The position numbers were made by a program, and so were the translations under genes. The notes under the pieces were generated by a model. That model made no database searches, was not told where the DNA came from, and was given only the letters and a program-made list of their open reading frames with translations. Positions 23,908 through 36,400 of a stretch of DNA of 64,000 nucleotides are shown here, in pieces. The stretch is from Daucus carota subsp. sativus (Eukaryota > Streptophyta > Magnoliopsida > Apiales > Apiaceae): contig NC_030381.2 in the NCBI RefSeq assembly GCF_001625215.2, positions 54,051,214-54,115,213 on the forward strand, in the 5' to 3' direction. Positions within the stretch are counted from its first letter, which is position 1, and each line of letters starts with the position of its first letter.

Positions 23908-26099
23908 ATGGATAAAAAACCAAGTGTACAAGGCAATAAGATGAACAGGGTTTCATCTGAGATTGATTTAGAGGATATTTTTAAGCATAGTATCAGTGAT
24001 GAAGTTGCAGGTACAGACGATCATAAAAATGTTAAGATTCGTCGCATGAGTCGAGGTGGTTTTGCTGATATTTTTAAGCATAGTATCAGTGATGAAGTTG
24101 CAGGTACAGACGATCATAAAAATGTTAAGATTCGTCGCATGAGTCGAGGTGGTTTTGCTGATAGTTCTGATGCTGGTGGTCTTTTTCGTGTTGATGAGCT
24201 TGCTGATCTCCCCTCTTTTCCTTTCCCCAATCAGGTACCTCCGCGTTATATAATTAGTAGTAACGACTTGTTCTGTGGAGTTAAAGGGTGTTGCACAGCT
24301 ACATAGCAGTTTAATCTGTTATACATGATAGTTATTTTGCTTGTTTTCACAAGTTCAACCCGAGAAATTTATTTTAGTTATGCACATTTGAATTTTTGTT
24401 AATTGATGCTTAATCTGTTTTTGTGACATATAAATATATAATAGATGCTTAGTCTGTTTTCTAGAGGATGAAACATATAATTAGGATGATTCTACAGTAA
24501 TTAAATAGGTATTTATTACTAAATTGATACTATGGTAATCATATTGAGATCTGGTTTTAACTGTTTTAGTACTAATCACTTGTTATGATATAACTTGTAT
24601 TTACGTAGGCAGTCACTTTTGTTTTTCGATTATCCCTGTAATTGGTTAAGCCCACACTAATAATAATAGGACCCTCCGTATACACATAAACCACCTAACT
24701 AAAATCAGTCATTCGTCTGCCACGTCACTTAGGAAAAAAATTGTGACAGAATTTGGGATACGTAGCATTAATCTGTCCATAAATCTTCATTTGTTAGTTT
24801 AATTTGAAATTGCAGGAGATTATGAATGGCTTTTCGAGTTGTACTGAAGTAACAGGAGCGCCACTCTGGAGTCAGAGTTATAGTACTCCCAAGCACTCTT
24901 GTGTAACAGCCACAATGGATTCACAATCATCAATATGTGGTATGTAGCTGTTGTATACGAGAGTTTACATTTACGAAACAATTTTTTTAATTATTATTGT
25001 GTCTCTGAAATCCGAAGAGGCTAGCATAACTAGCAGATTCTTTATTATTGCAGCTGGGAGTCCAACTTCAGCCACCAACTATTTGCCCAAAAGTGGTGAT
25101 AATCAAGCTGTGGGTGTTACTAGCGGTTCATCGCATGATTTATCTGATGATGATGATCTAGATACCGAAGCTGGTCCATGTGAGCAGAGTGACCAGGTTG
25201 ATGTAAAACGTATCAAAAGGTATGATTAGTGTGTGTAAAATCATAAAATTATAAAAATGAGATTGCTTGATAATTATGTGGTGAGAGCTTGCTAAGATCC
25301 CCTGACATGGTTTATGCTTTATTTAGAATGGTCTCCAACAGAGAGTCTGCGAGGCGTTCCAGAAGAAGAAAACAGGCTCATTTAGCAGATCTCGAGCAAC
25401 AGGTGTATTTTTATAGTAGATGTTAATTTATGAGCTCTACAAGATTTTTTTCGAATGTTTTCAGTTGATACTTGACTCATGGCTTCCTGCAGGTGGATCA
25501 GCTTTGCGGAGAAAACTCAACTCTGTTCAAGAATCTGACAAATGCTAATCAACAGTTCAAAGATGCAAATATGAATAATAGAGTCCTAAAGTCAGACGTG
25601 GAAGCTTTAAGAGCCAAGGTACCAAAGATTCTCAACTTTCCACAGCACAAAAGTTAAAATTTGTGTATCCAAACATGTCATTTGATCAAATCCAGAATTT
25701 CAAATGAAATTCAAGTTCTCAAACAAACCACAAAATTAGTTGAATACCTTAAACTTCAGTGCTGGTGTACATGTGCAGGTGAAATTGGCTGAAGACATGG
25801 TTACGCGAGGCTCCCTAACCTCCAGCATTAGCAACTTACTGCAGAATCATTTAAACACGCCACATTCATTCGGAACACATAACATGGACAGGGTCGGCAA
25901 TGTCTCGCCAACTATCACTGTCTGCGGAGACAATTCTTCGTATCATGGACTAACAGGATCAGCTCAGACCTCAACTATGGAGCATGACAATGTTGAACAC
26001 TTCAATGGCATTGTGGATAATGGCATTATGAACGAGGCTGTAAGCTGTGCGTCGGAGATTTGGCCCTGGGGACCTCATGTTCCAACAATGTCTAAGTAG
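23908..26099 (+). CDS. bZIP transcription factor, group C (Opaque2/CPRF2/bZIP9-like)
   Basis: Nuclear DNA-binding dimer of the group C bZIP class, which typically binds ACGT-core sites and heterodimerises with group S factors. Exons: 23908-24234, 24816-24939, 25054-25219, 25327-25402, 25493-25618, 25779-26099. Together they encode 379 residues. The basic region N210-RESARRSR (N-x7-R218) is followed by a leucine at the canonical spacing and an extended zipper: L228, L235, L242, A249, A256, L263, L270. The basic region is split across the exon 3/4 border as in this group. I chose ATG 23908; the open frame extends upstream only through non-ATG codons. Exon 1 contains an exact 93-bp tandem duplication (residues 23-53 = 54-84). 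An acidic stretch, [13 protein letters not shown], lies before the basic region. The subgroup member is not certain. Confidence 0.93.
23974..24159 (+). repeat. Exact 93-bp in-frame tandem duplication in bZIP exon 1
   Basis: Bases 23974-24066 and 24067-24159 are identical, and each encodes the same 31 residues (starting [19 protein letters not shown] and ending SRGGFA). No mismatch is seen, so the duplication is very recent or an assembly artefact. Confidence 0.95.
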
Positions 26100-26925
26100 A
26101 TGTGAACTGTGATTTTCTTTGTTCTCTGTTAGCTAGACTTTCCTAAGTTGTGTTTTATTTTGGTTTTTGTCGTGTACCAGGACTGTTGTGTTGAATATTT
26201 AAATGTGTGTGTTGTTAATTAATGTTGCAACGCCAGACAATTTGTACATTTTCTGTGCTGAGGTTTTCAGCGATTTCTAACAAAAACTATACTAAGAGCC
26301 GGCCAACTAAATTTGAGACTCTAAGCTGACTTGAACATGAAGCTTTTTTATATATAAAAATATTTTTTTATTTAAAATAATATGTATTTTAGATTATTAT
26401 AAAATAATTATACACATTAATTATTTATGATAAAAAGATAATTAATTATCTTTATGTTTCAAACAAAATTTATATACCATTTCATGTGTTGTTCTTTTTA
26501 TTTATTATTAGGTTTATTAGTACATTAATGTAACATTTAAATTAATTAATCATTAAAAAACCACTATAACAAAAAAAATAGAAATCATATAATTTATAAG
26601 AATAAAAATATTATGAAAAATAAATATTATATATTGAGATAATAAATTTTATTACATTTAGTAAGTACTTAATACACATATGACTAAAAAAATTTAAAAT
26701 CATTTGATTCATTTAAATCTCATTTTTAAGTTAATCTTATTTATATTTATTAATATTTCATGTTATATATATTATCTTTTTAAAGTATAATAACTCGTAT
26801 TTATTTTAAATATTTTGTTTTTTTGTATTTATAAACAAAAAATTAATTATTGTTATAAAATATATATAATTTTATAAAATTTTGAGGACCCTTTCAGGGT
26901 TGGTGTTGAGTCAGCCCTGACTATA

Positions 26926-27144
26926 CTCCCTCTGTTCCTCAGGATATATTAACGAACTATAAGCTGCTGTGGATATAGATGTGCAAACTATTTTTAATTT
27001 TTTTTCTAAATTAAAGTTTGGGTGTTAAATTATTTTTAAGGAAAAAATCTCAAAAATTAGTTTCAGAACTATATTTTATAAGAGCATTGAGATGCGTGTC
27101 AAACAGTTTGAAAAAAACGTATAAAATTAAATAGAACAGAGGAG
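26926..27144. mobile_element. Stowaway-like (Tc1/mariner) MITE
   Basis: 219-bp element. The left end is CTCCCTCTGTTCC and the right end is its imperfect inverse, GAACAGAGGAG. It is flanked on both sides by TA (26924-26925, 27145-27146), the target duplication of Tc1/mariner elements. It is non-coding and AT-rich inside. Confidence 0.75.
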
Positions 27145-27370
27145 TAATATTCAACCTTTTTAAAATAATAATATAAATAATCAATGAAATTTATCAGTGT
27201 TAATACGTTTTAATAATTAGTCTTCTATATCTTAAAAATGAGCATTTAGTTTGTTGTTGAGATATCTAATTATGCTTAGTTCTGATGTCAATTTCATAAA
27301 CAAATTTTTAAATTTTATTAAAAAACACCTTTCTTATAAGAAAAGCCTCACATATTTTATATTACTTAAA

Positions 27371-28010
27371 CTAGTGAAAAAAACCGCGCTTCGCGGCGGC
27401 GTTAATTTTGCTTCGAATTGAAATTATAATAGCATAAAAATTATTTTGAGTCATCTTAATCAATATTATAATAGCATAAAAATTATTTTGAGTTATCTTC
27501 CCGTTAAACATATCATAAATAAAAAAAATTATGATTGGTATAAAAATTTGTTTAAGTGGACATCTTGTCAAACACAATACTAATAATAAAATTAGTTCGA
27601 ACCCCTCTCGCGTCAAAGATAATATTAATCCATAATTATTATTTTTATGATAAAATTAAATATTATAATTTAGATCAAAATTAGTTTGAGCCGCTCTCTT
27701 GTCAAACACAATACTAATAAAAAAACATTATAGTTTATATATTAGTTTGAGTCGCCTTACTGAAACACAATACTAATAAAAATTATCCTAATTATGATAA
27801 AATTAAAGACTATAATTGTATAAAAATTATTTCGAACAGTGGTCCCGTTTTAACAAAAAAATTATATTATAACATAGATATAAAATTATATTAGCCATTT
27901 TCCCGTCAAACACGATACTAATAGAAAATTTATATTATTTAGATAAAAATTGGTTTGGGCCGCCTCCCGTGCCCGTCAAACATAATACTAATCAAGAATC
28001 ATTTACATTA
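27371..28010 (-). mobile_element. Helitron-type 3' terminus with degenerate AT-rich repeats
   Basis: Read on the minus strand, CCGCG-AAG-CGCGG (27396-27384) forms a perfect 5-bp GC-rich hairpin. Nine bases later comes CTAG (27374-27371), followed by T. This is the signature of a Helitron 3' end (hairpin plus CTRR, inserted before T). To the right, 27415-28010 holds degenerate repeats with GTCAAACACAATACTAATAA. The 5' end was not found, so the true length is unknown and no Rep/helicase is visible. Confidence 0.55.
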
Positions 28011-29699
28011 TCATAAAATCAATATATGATTCCTATTTTATATATCCTATTTTATTTGTTAATTATTTTTATTCTATGAATCCTATTTATTAGTTAAAAA
28101 TTATAATCTATAATTAATTACAAAGATTTATAAACTTATAATGACCGAGTGGCTCATAATCAGAGGAAAAAGATATTGTAGTGAATAGAATAAAATTGCA
28201 CAAAATATGAGTAAATATCTTATAATAAAACACACAAAAATTATTAGCAATATTTCATTATAAATAATTGCAATTATACAGTTACCTTACCTAAGTCCTT
28301 GTGCCCTCCGTTGTTGCCTCTGTATATATAAACTCAAGAATATTAATTTGCAAGGTTTTGCAACAATTTTGAAGGTAAGAGCATTTGTATGAAGTGTGAC
28401 TGTTACAACTGTGTCCCGTTCTTCCCGTTAGCACTCTTTTCCAATCCCACGGGACTATAAAAGAATTGATTCGATAAAGCTCTGAAAATATTAGAACGAA
28501 AGATAGTAGACAAATAAAATACATGCGGTGCCAAACTTTAAAAACTAACGGTTAACCAAAAGAGGCGTTCATAACTTATGCCCCAGATCAGATACCACCT
28601 CCATTCTCCGCGAGTTCAAGCATAGCAGAGTGCAGACTGAGGGAAGATTCTTTTTAAACCTAAACGAATAAAAATAAAAAAATAGATAATAAAAAATAAA
28701 TTTCTTGGATTCTAGTTGTATTGTCTTTTAACAAAAAAAATCGAATTCTTCTTCTCTTTAAACTCAAATATCTTTTATACATTTTAGAATCCGATAAGAA
28801 AAGAGTTGTATTACTTTTAGAATTCTTGAACCTGATTTTTTGAATTATAACTATATTTTCTATCCGAAATTTAAGAAAAATCAGAAGACTGAATCGAACA
28901 ATTCTGGAGACGCCCGCATCCTCCTTTATATATATATATTGATGATTGATGATTACAGAATACTAAAAGGACACTACCTAACACATTCTGACTTTTGGTT
29001 AAAAAATTTGACAACCAAATTCAAAACCGATCGCCGAACAATAATCTGGTTCTTAATCTCTGAATCTTAAAATTAGAAGCGAAAGTGAGTGATATTTTAA
29101 TAAATTATATATAATTTATAAATTTTAATATATACTATATCTAGTTTAATTTTATATGAATTTAACAAAAAAATTAAAGAATTGATATAAAAATTTTATG
29201 ATTTGAATATAATATTTTAAAATCTAATGAACGGAATCTGATTGGAAGGAAATTGTGGAATGCTTCAATTCTTCGTCGGATTTATGATAAAGAAAGTAAC
29301 ACCATCAAATCCATCACTTCTTTCCTAGTAGAAGAATACCCTTTTATGACCTATACGGTCCAAGTCGTTATGTGAAACAATAATAGAAATTATAGAATAT
29401 TTGGTTGTTCTCCTACTTTGTGGTTCCCGTTTGGAATACGAGATTATTGTAACAAGCATTTAGCAAACACAGCCGACTGTTTTGATTTTTCAAACTCAAA
29501 AACATACATGTGAACGCGAGACAAGACTCACAACTCACAACAACTTAACTGATCAACTCTTCAAGCTCACGTGTCCTCTTGTTTCTCTGCGAATGCACCC
29601 ACTCTTCCTTTTATACACACACAACATAGAATTAAGACTGTTTGGTTTACTCCACCTCTTCAACATCTCTCTCTTCCCCTCAGGCATTTCGTCATCAGG

Positions 29700-29975
29700 T
29701 GTGTAATCAAATCTCTCTCCCACCCAATCTCTCTGCTCGTTGATAATTCTCTCTCTCCCTCTTTCTCCCTCTCTCCCTCTCCCTCCTCTCTCTCTCTCTC
29801 CCAATCTCTCTGCTCGTTGATAATTCTCTCTCTCCCCTCCCTCTCTCTACCGTTGATAATTCAGTCACCTCTCTCTCTCTCCCTCCCTCCCTCTCCCTCT
29901 CTCCATCTACTGTTGATAATTCAGTAATCTCTCTCCCATTCTCTCTACTGGTTGATAATTTAGTCATCTCTCTGT
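29700..29975 (+). repeat. CT-rich array with repeated GTTGATAATT, probable leader of the ABC1 kinase gene
   Basis: Long pyrimidine-rich blocks (CTCTCTCCCTC) alternate with five copies of GTTGATAATT(C/T), near 29738, 29816, 29853, 29912 and 29951. CT-rich tracts are common around plant transcription starts, so this may be promoter or leader of the downstream gene. The open frames read through it are only repeat artefacts. Confidence 0.6.
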
Positions 29976-30443
29976 CAATTAATTTCTCTCTTGGCTGAAT
30001 TTGTTGTTTGCTATATTCACTGCGAATCTTTGATATTTCAATGATAGATTGAATTTCGACCTGTTTGTTTATGTATATGTTTTTCATTGAATTATCAGTT
30101 CCATATTAACTCATTGTTTTGTCATTTGTGTATTTGATTTGATTGCTTCCTTTGTTAATGGCTCTTAGAAATTACATATGCTTATTAAACTTTGAGTAAG
30201 TTAGACTTGTAGAGATTGTTTAGATGTTTATGACACATTTTAGTTTTTGGCCTGCATCAAGTCGATCTCATGCGTATTGACCTTGTCCCCGTCATAGCTT
30301 GTATATTATATATTGATCATATTAATCGTACATTTTTATTTGTTGTCGTGTCGCTTTAATAATGCTCATTGTCTAATTGCTACATTGTTTTGCTTTTTGT
30401 TTGACCAATATCTTTTGAAGAACTTGCAGACAAGAGACATTAG

Positions 30444-33400
30444 ATGGCCTGGGGAAACATATATACTCGGCGCGTGAAAGTTTTCACGTTGGCTCTTGTA
30501 ATGTACTTGGACTATAAGGTAAATGAATTTCTTTATTCCTTTTCATTTGCTACTGAGATATTGAATGTCAAGTACAACTTCTTTTGGGAGTTTATGTAAC
30601 GTGTCATTAGTTTCTTGTCTTGTGGTTGGATTGATTTAGGCTTTGCAAAAGAGAGAGAAATGGGTGAGTAAATCTAAACGAGATGCCTTGTGGGAAAAGC
30701 TTCATGAGCGCAATGCAAAGCGAGTCCTGAAGGTTATAATTGAATTGGAAGGAATGTGGGTGAAACTTGGACAGTACATGTCCACACGTGCCGATGTCCT
30801 CCCGGATGCATATATACGCGTGCTTACGCAGTTGCAAGATTCTCTTCCCCCTCGCCCTTTAAAAGTGGTAATGCTTTTCAAAAATCTGTTTTAAGATTAA
30901 TAAAAATGTCGGCCTTTACAATTTTCCATACTGAGTTATTGTATTCAGAAGGCAAAAATAAGTTAAAGCAGAGTTAGGCATCAGCATGTCTTACTTACCT
31001 ATAACTAGTGAATGTTATGTTGGGAAAAGTATTTTGCCCCAATATTTAATACTGTGCAAATTATTGAATAAAAAATCTAGGCGTTTTTGAACTGAATATG
31101 AGAACTGTTAAAGAAACATCGTATTTAACTAATTAATCTCTTTTTTCCTCACAGGTTTGTGAGACCATACAGAAAGAATTGGGAAAATCAATGGGGGATC
31201 TGTTTCTAAATTTTGTTCAAGTTCCTCTGGCAACCGCATCAGTAAGATCCTTGTACCATATAGTATAATATATAGCAGCAATACTCAATCTTTGACCTTT
31301 GTGGAGGTGGTTTCAAGTTCTCTCGGGATTGATTGTTTGAACTGTGACAACGTGGAGTTTTATTTAGCATGTTGTTTCTCCTCTGTTGCTTTTCCTAATT
31401 CCAGATAGCCCAAGTTCATCGTGCGACCCTAACTGATGGACGGGAAGTGGTTGTTAAAGTTCAGCATGAAGGCATCAAGGCAATTATCTTGGAGGTCGCT
31501 CATACTTTTTTTAGTTTTATCCCAATTTGGGCATTATATTTCAATTTGATCTTATGAATTGATTTGTTGGTATATTTTTGGTGCAGGACCTGAAGAATGC
31601 AAAATCCATTGTTGACTGGATTGCGTGGGCAGAGCCGCAGTATGACTTTAACCCAGTTATCGATGAATGGTGCAAAGAAGCACCTAAAGAACTGGATTTT
31701 AATCGTGAAGCTGGTGTGTGGAGTTTGTTAATAATAATAATCTGTTGACTCTAATTTTGTTAATAATAATAATCTGTTGACTCTGATCAAAGCGTCATCT
31801 TTCTTGCCACCTGTTAGAGAATACGAGTTTAATATCCAGAAACCTTGGTTGCAATGATCAACATGATGAGAAAGTGCCTGCTAATCACGTGGATGTCTTA
31901 ATTCCCGAAGTTATTCAGGTAAAGAAACGGGCTGAACACACAAAAAGTATCTATCAACATTACAAATTAAGGAACCCAATTGAAGTGTATAAATATATGT
32001 CAACATGACATTTCTTACAATTTACGAATTCTTAGTGGTGATTTGGAGTGAAATTGCAATTCTAACAGTCACTTAAAATCCCTATTGCCCCACACTACAT
32101 ATCTGTAGTCAAACTAAGAATCCCTATTGACCTACGGTATATATTTATATGACTACTTGAATAAATTATTTATATTATACAATGTATTGTAAAACACTAA
32201 AACCTATGTTTACTTTTAAGTAAAAAAGTATATTTTTACATTTTAGTAGCTGATGTATGCATTTACAAATGTATTTTGCCATTTGTTCACTATATAGCTA
32301 CGAATATTGGTCATCCCAACTATTTTCAGCTATTTCTTATTATCATGTTATCATTTTAAATGTTTGTTAACAATGGCAGTCAACTGAAAGGGTCCTCATC
32401 CTCGAGTATATGGATGGGGTTCGTTTAAATGACTTGGTATCACTTGAAAATTTGGGTGTTGATAAGCAAAAACTTGTTGAAGAAATTACGCGTGCATATG
32501 CGCACCAAATTTATGTGGGTGGTATATTCAATGGTGATCCTCATCCAGGTACAGTTTTTTCTTCCCCTTCCTAAATCTTCAGCTAATTTCTTATTGGATT
32601 TTTTGCAGTAACATAGATTTTGTCACATTTTGTTTCAAATGTGCATCTGATTATTCACAATTTTGATCGAGGGATCTAATTTTGTTTGGCTATATATCTA
32701 GGGAATTTTCTTGTCAGCAAAGAGCCTCCACATCGTCCAATTTTGCTTGATTTTGGTCTTACTAAAGTTTTGACGAGTTCTATGAAACAAGGTTTAGCAA
32801 AAATGTTTCTGTCATCTGTTGAGGTTGGTTATCTTTTACCAAGATAATAATAATTAGAAAATTGTATCTGCAAGATATACTAGTAGATTACCGAGCCCAA
32901 GAAATAATTTTCACATGATAATGGTTCATGAAGTTGAGAGAAAATTGAAAGCAGATTGTAGATTTACGTTAGGCCTTAATCCGGGATGTCAATTAGGATT
33001 CTTTAATCAATCGTTTTAAGGCAACTTGTTTTTCTTGAGTATTAACGATTTATTACACCCAGAAATCTGCTGTTGGTTTGTAATATATTACTGTCTGATA
33101 GCTGGTTCGTCATGAGATAAACTTTCTGAAATTGGTGAAATATGCAGATTTTGTTTGGCAGTTGAATATAGCCCAAGCCAAACTGATAACCTTGTAAACC
33201 ATTTTCAAAATCTGTCTCTATTATCTTCAATTTTTCTCCCAATTAGAACTTATTTATGCAAACCTCATCTCAATGTTTAATATTTTTCTCCAAAATTGGA
33301 ACTTACCCGTTTAACAAATTTTCTCTTCATTTGTAACAGTAATGAAACAAGTTACTATAATTTGCATTGCTCTAAAATGAATTGAGAGTTTAAATAGTAC

Positions 33401-36400
33401 TTACAATATTATTATCTTTTACTCGATTCATACCGGAGAAAAGGTTTTTTATTTGATTCAATATTGCATATCCATTGAGCATATCACTTTGTAAACTTGG
33501 TACTTTATAAGTACCTCTTCAGTAGCTATGGTGTCAACTGCAGGGTGATCATGTGGCACTTCTGTCTGCTCTTGCGGAAATGGGATTTAGATTTCGAATG
33601 GACTTGCCAGATGAGGCAATGGATCTAACAGCTTTAATATTCCGTAATTCAGCACCTACCAGAGAAGAAGATGTGAGTGACAGTTTAAAAATTGGCATCC
33701 ATGTTTATTATATGCCAGGAATCATAATATAGTTTGTTTTTTCTTATTAAGGAACACTTGAAATCTTACAAGGAGAAAGCAAAACTTAAGAAGGAAAGCT
33801 TGAAGCTCAGTCAGAAAGAATCTCGTCGCTTTAATCCTGTAAATATAAATGTCTTTTTCATTTTTGTTGCATAAACTATATTGTCCATGCATTTGGTACA
33901 TAAACATTAAAGTCTGCCATATCAGTTTAATTTTGCTAAAATATCTGTTCATATTAAATAGTTTAATAGTTAAAGTTTGTACCAGATGCTGTGCAAGCTT
34001 GGTTTTAACATATTTACTGGAAATTGAAGGAAGCTCAGCTTCATAATGATAATAATATATAAATTTGTATCAGTCTCATTAGACTTGTCCATTTTGTTTC
34101 TTTCTTTCCATAGCCAAGAACCTCATAAAGTTTATTTACAGGTTGATGCTTTTCCGGGTGATATTGTGATCTTCAGTCGGGTTCTCAATCTACTAAGAGG
34201 TCTTTAAAAATTCTTTTGTGCTCATCTGTGATGTCGACTAATGTTACTGATATAAACTGTAATCGATATCTGTTTAGGGCTTTCATCTATAATGAAGGTT
34301 CGCATAAATTATGTGGATATCATGAGGCCGTTTGCTGAATCTGTTTTACAATGGTAGGTCTGTAATGTCTTAGAGTTTTTCATCTTGTGATCCCTGCCTT
34401 CCAATTAGGTTACATAATTTTAAAACAAGCTGCTTTCAGCAATATTGATAATGGCCCGAGATTAAATGCGCAATGGATATACAACACTCCTGTTCATTCT
34501 GATGTGGAGGCAAAATTGAGGAATTTATTAGTTGAGCTGGGGAATGCTAATAAAATTCTTGGAATACAGGTACATATATGTGGATATATTGATATTGGAC
34601 ATAATAGCTTACTATTTAATTTTTCAGTTATTTCCTCTGGAAGCCTTTCTTACTGCACTCAGTTATAATGGAACATGAGAGACATTGTCATAAGTAGTCA
34701 AGATAAGATCTGTAGTTCTTTCAAAACTGTGAACCATGGATGCAATTGCATGCATATTACACATTAAATACTTTAGTCACAGGCTCACAGCACAATTACT
34801 CGCATGAATCTTTTAAGAATCAACAGAATCAATATTGACTATAATTTTGCTGAAAATGTTACTTGAAAACGTTATGGAGTAACTTCCTATTTTTGTTGGC
34901 AAAGCCGTACCGTAGTTCTATTGTGTGCCTGATGTTGTAGTCTGGGAGGCATCTCTTAATGTTGTATTATCGTAATACATTATGTTCTATGTAATCTTGA
35001 CTTTAGGTATGTGCCTACAAAGATGGGCGAGTGATTATTGACACTGCTGCTGGTGTGCTCGGAAGATATGATCCTCGTCCTGTTCAACCTGATACCCTAT
35101 TTAATGTGTTCTCTGCAACAAAGGGTATCACAGCCGGAATGGTACATTGGCTTGTTGATAATAGGTGTGTAATCGATTCTAGATCTGCTCTATTATAACA
35201 TTTCTTCAGATCTTTGTTGTGTTATCTGTTAAAATGTTATTATTCTACTATATTCTAATATGTACTCACCAGTCCAGTTAGTCATTTACATTGCTGTGCA
35301 AGAATGAATGATTACATCTGACATAGCAATCGATATATGTCTACAACAGCTCTATCTTAAATTGCAAAAATTTTCGATCACTTTTTCAAGTGAATTAGGG
35401 AGCAATCAGGTCATCTTGACTTGTCCAGAACAGAAGTAAAAATCAGGGCATCTTGTCCCACAATGATCTTGCCGTATGATGTCCTGACCATCATTTAATT
35501 TAGTAATAGACTTTAAAATATGTAGCCAACATGTCTGACTGTTAGACAAACTGTTACACCATGATTGCCCAATGAACTATGGTAATTGGACGATTTCATT
35601 TAAATTTTGTAGCCATGCTCTCAGCAAGCCTCAATATTTCTTTGAACTGGGGCTTTCTTCTACTGATATATATATGAAATATTAAGAAGCGAAAACAAGT
35701 GCATGGAGTTCGGGTCTTCTTAGGTGGTTTCCTTATATGATCATTAGTACTCGACCATTTTTAAAGTTAGGTACCAATAAAACCATCTGATGGCATTGAT
35801 TTATTTTTATTTTGCTATTTTTTCATATTAGTCTCCTTTGAGCTGTCTTTATTTTGGATTTATCAAATAGAGTGAACCATATCAGCTAAATAACTGTCCT
35901 AAAATTGGTATTGCAGAAAATTGAAGCTGGATGAAAATGTTGCAGATGTATGGCCAGAATTCCGATCAAACGGAAAAGATGGAATAAAGGTTTGGCATTT
36001 TTTACACAACTAATATAACTTTTTCATTTGCTATGTGATTTTCCCTATGTCAGGAGATTTTTGTACAGAGTACTGCATTTATGAGAGCATGGATTCCTCT
36101 TTTATCATCGTTGACTGTTTACCAAACTATAATTCCAGGACTAAATTCATTTACCTCTCTATATTCCATAACCCCTTTTTTGTCTTGTGTATTTAGTTTC
36201 CATCACTTTTCAGTTCATTAAAGTGAACTGAGGTGCAGTATAATTTGGTTTATGGACTTTAAGTATTCGGTATGGTAAAATGAGAACAAATGGGACATTG
36301 GCTGTGGATTATAGTCCGGGGTAAGAAATGTAGCCTGGTTGCTAAAAAAGGACTTGTGCACTATCTTACCCGCACTTAGGTACGGTTGTTAGACACGGGT

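Larger units (their letters stand above)
26100..30443. other. Intergenic region between the bZIP and ABC1 kinase genes
   Basis: 4.3 kb without a recognised protein gene. It contains the bZIP 3' flank, very AT-rich DNA (26340-26880), a Stowaway-like MITE, a Helitron-type 3' terminus and its degenerate AT-rich repeats, a stretch of mixed composition at 28270-28640 that I cannot assign, and the CT-rich leader of the next gene. A leader intron of the ABC1 kinase gene probably ends with the acceptor TTGCAG at 30424-30429. Confidence 0.55.

Noticed and set aside
29553-30087. Long open frames on both strands across the CT/GA-rich stretch
   Set aside because: They translate only simple repeats (Ser/Leu/Pro or Arg/Glu runs) and have no start context or homology.
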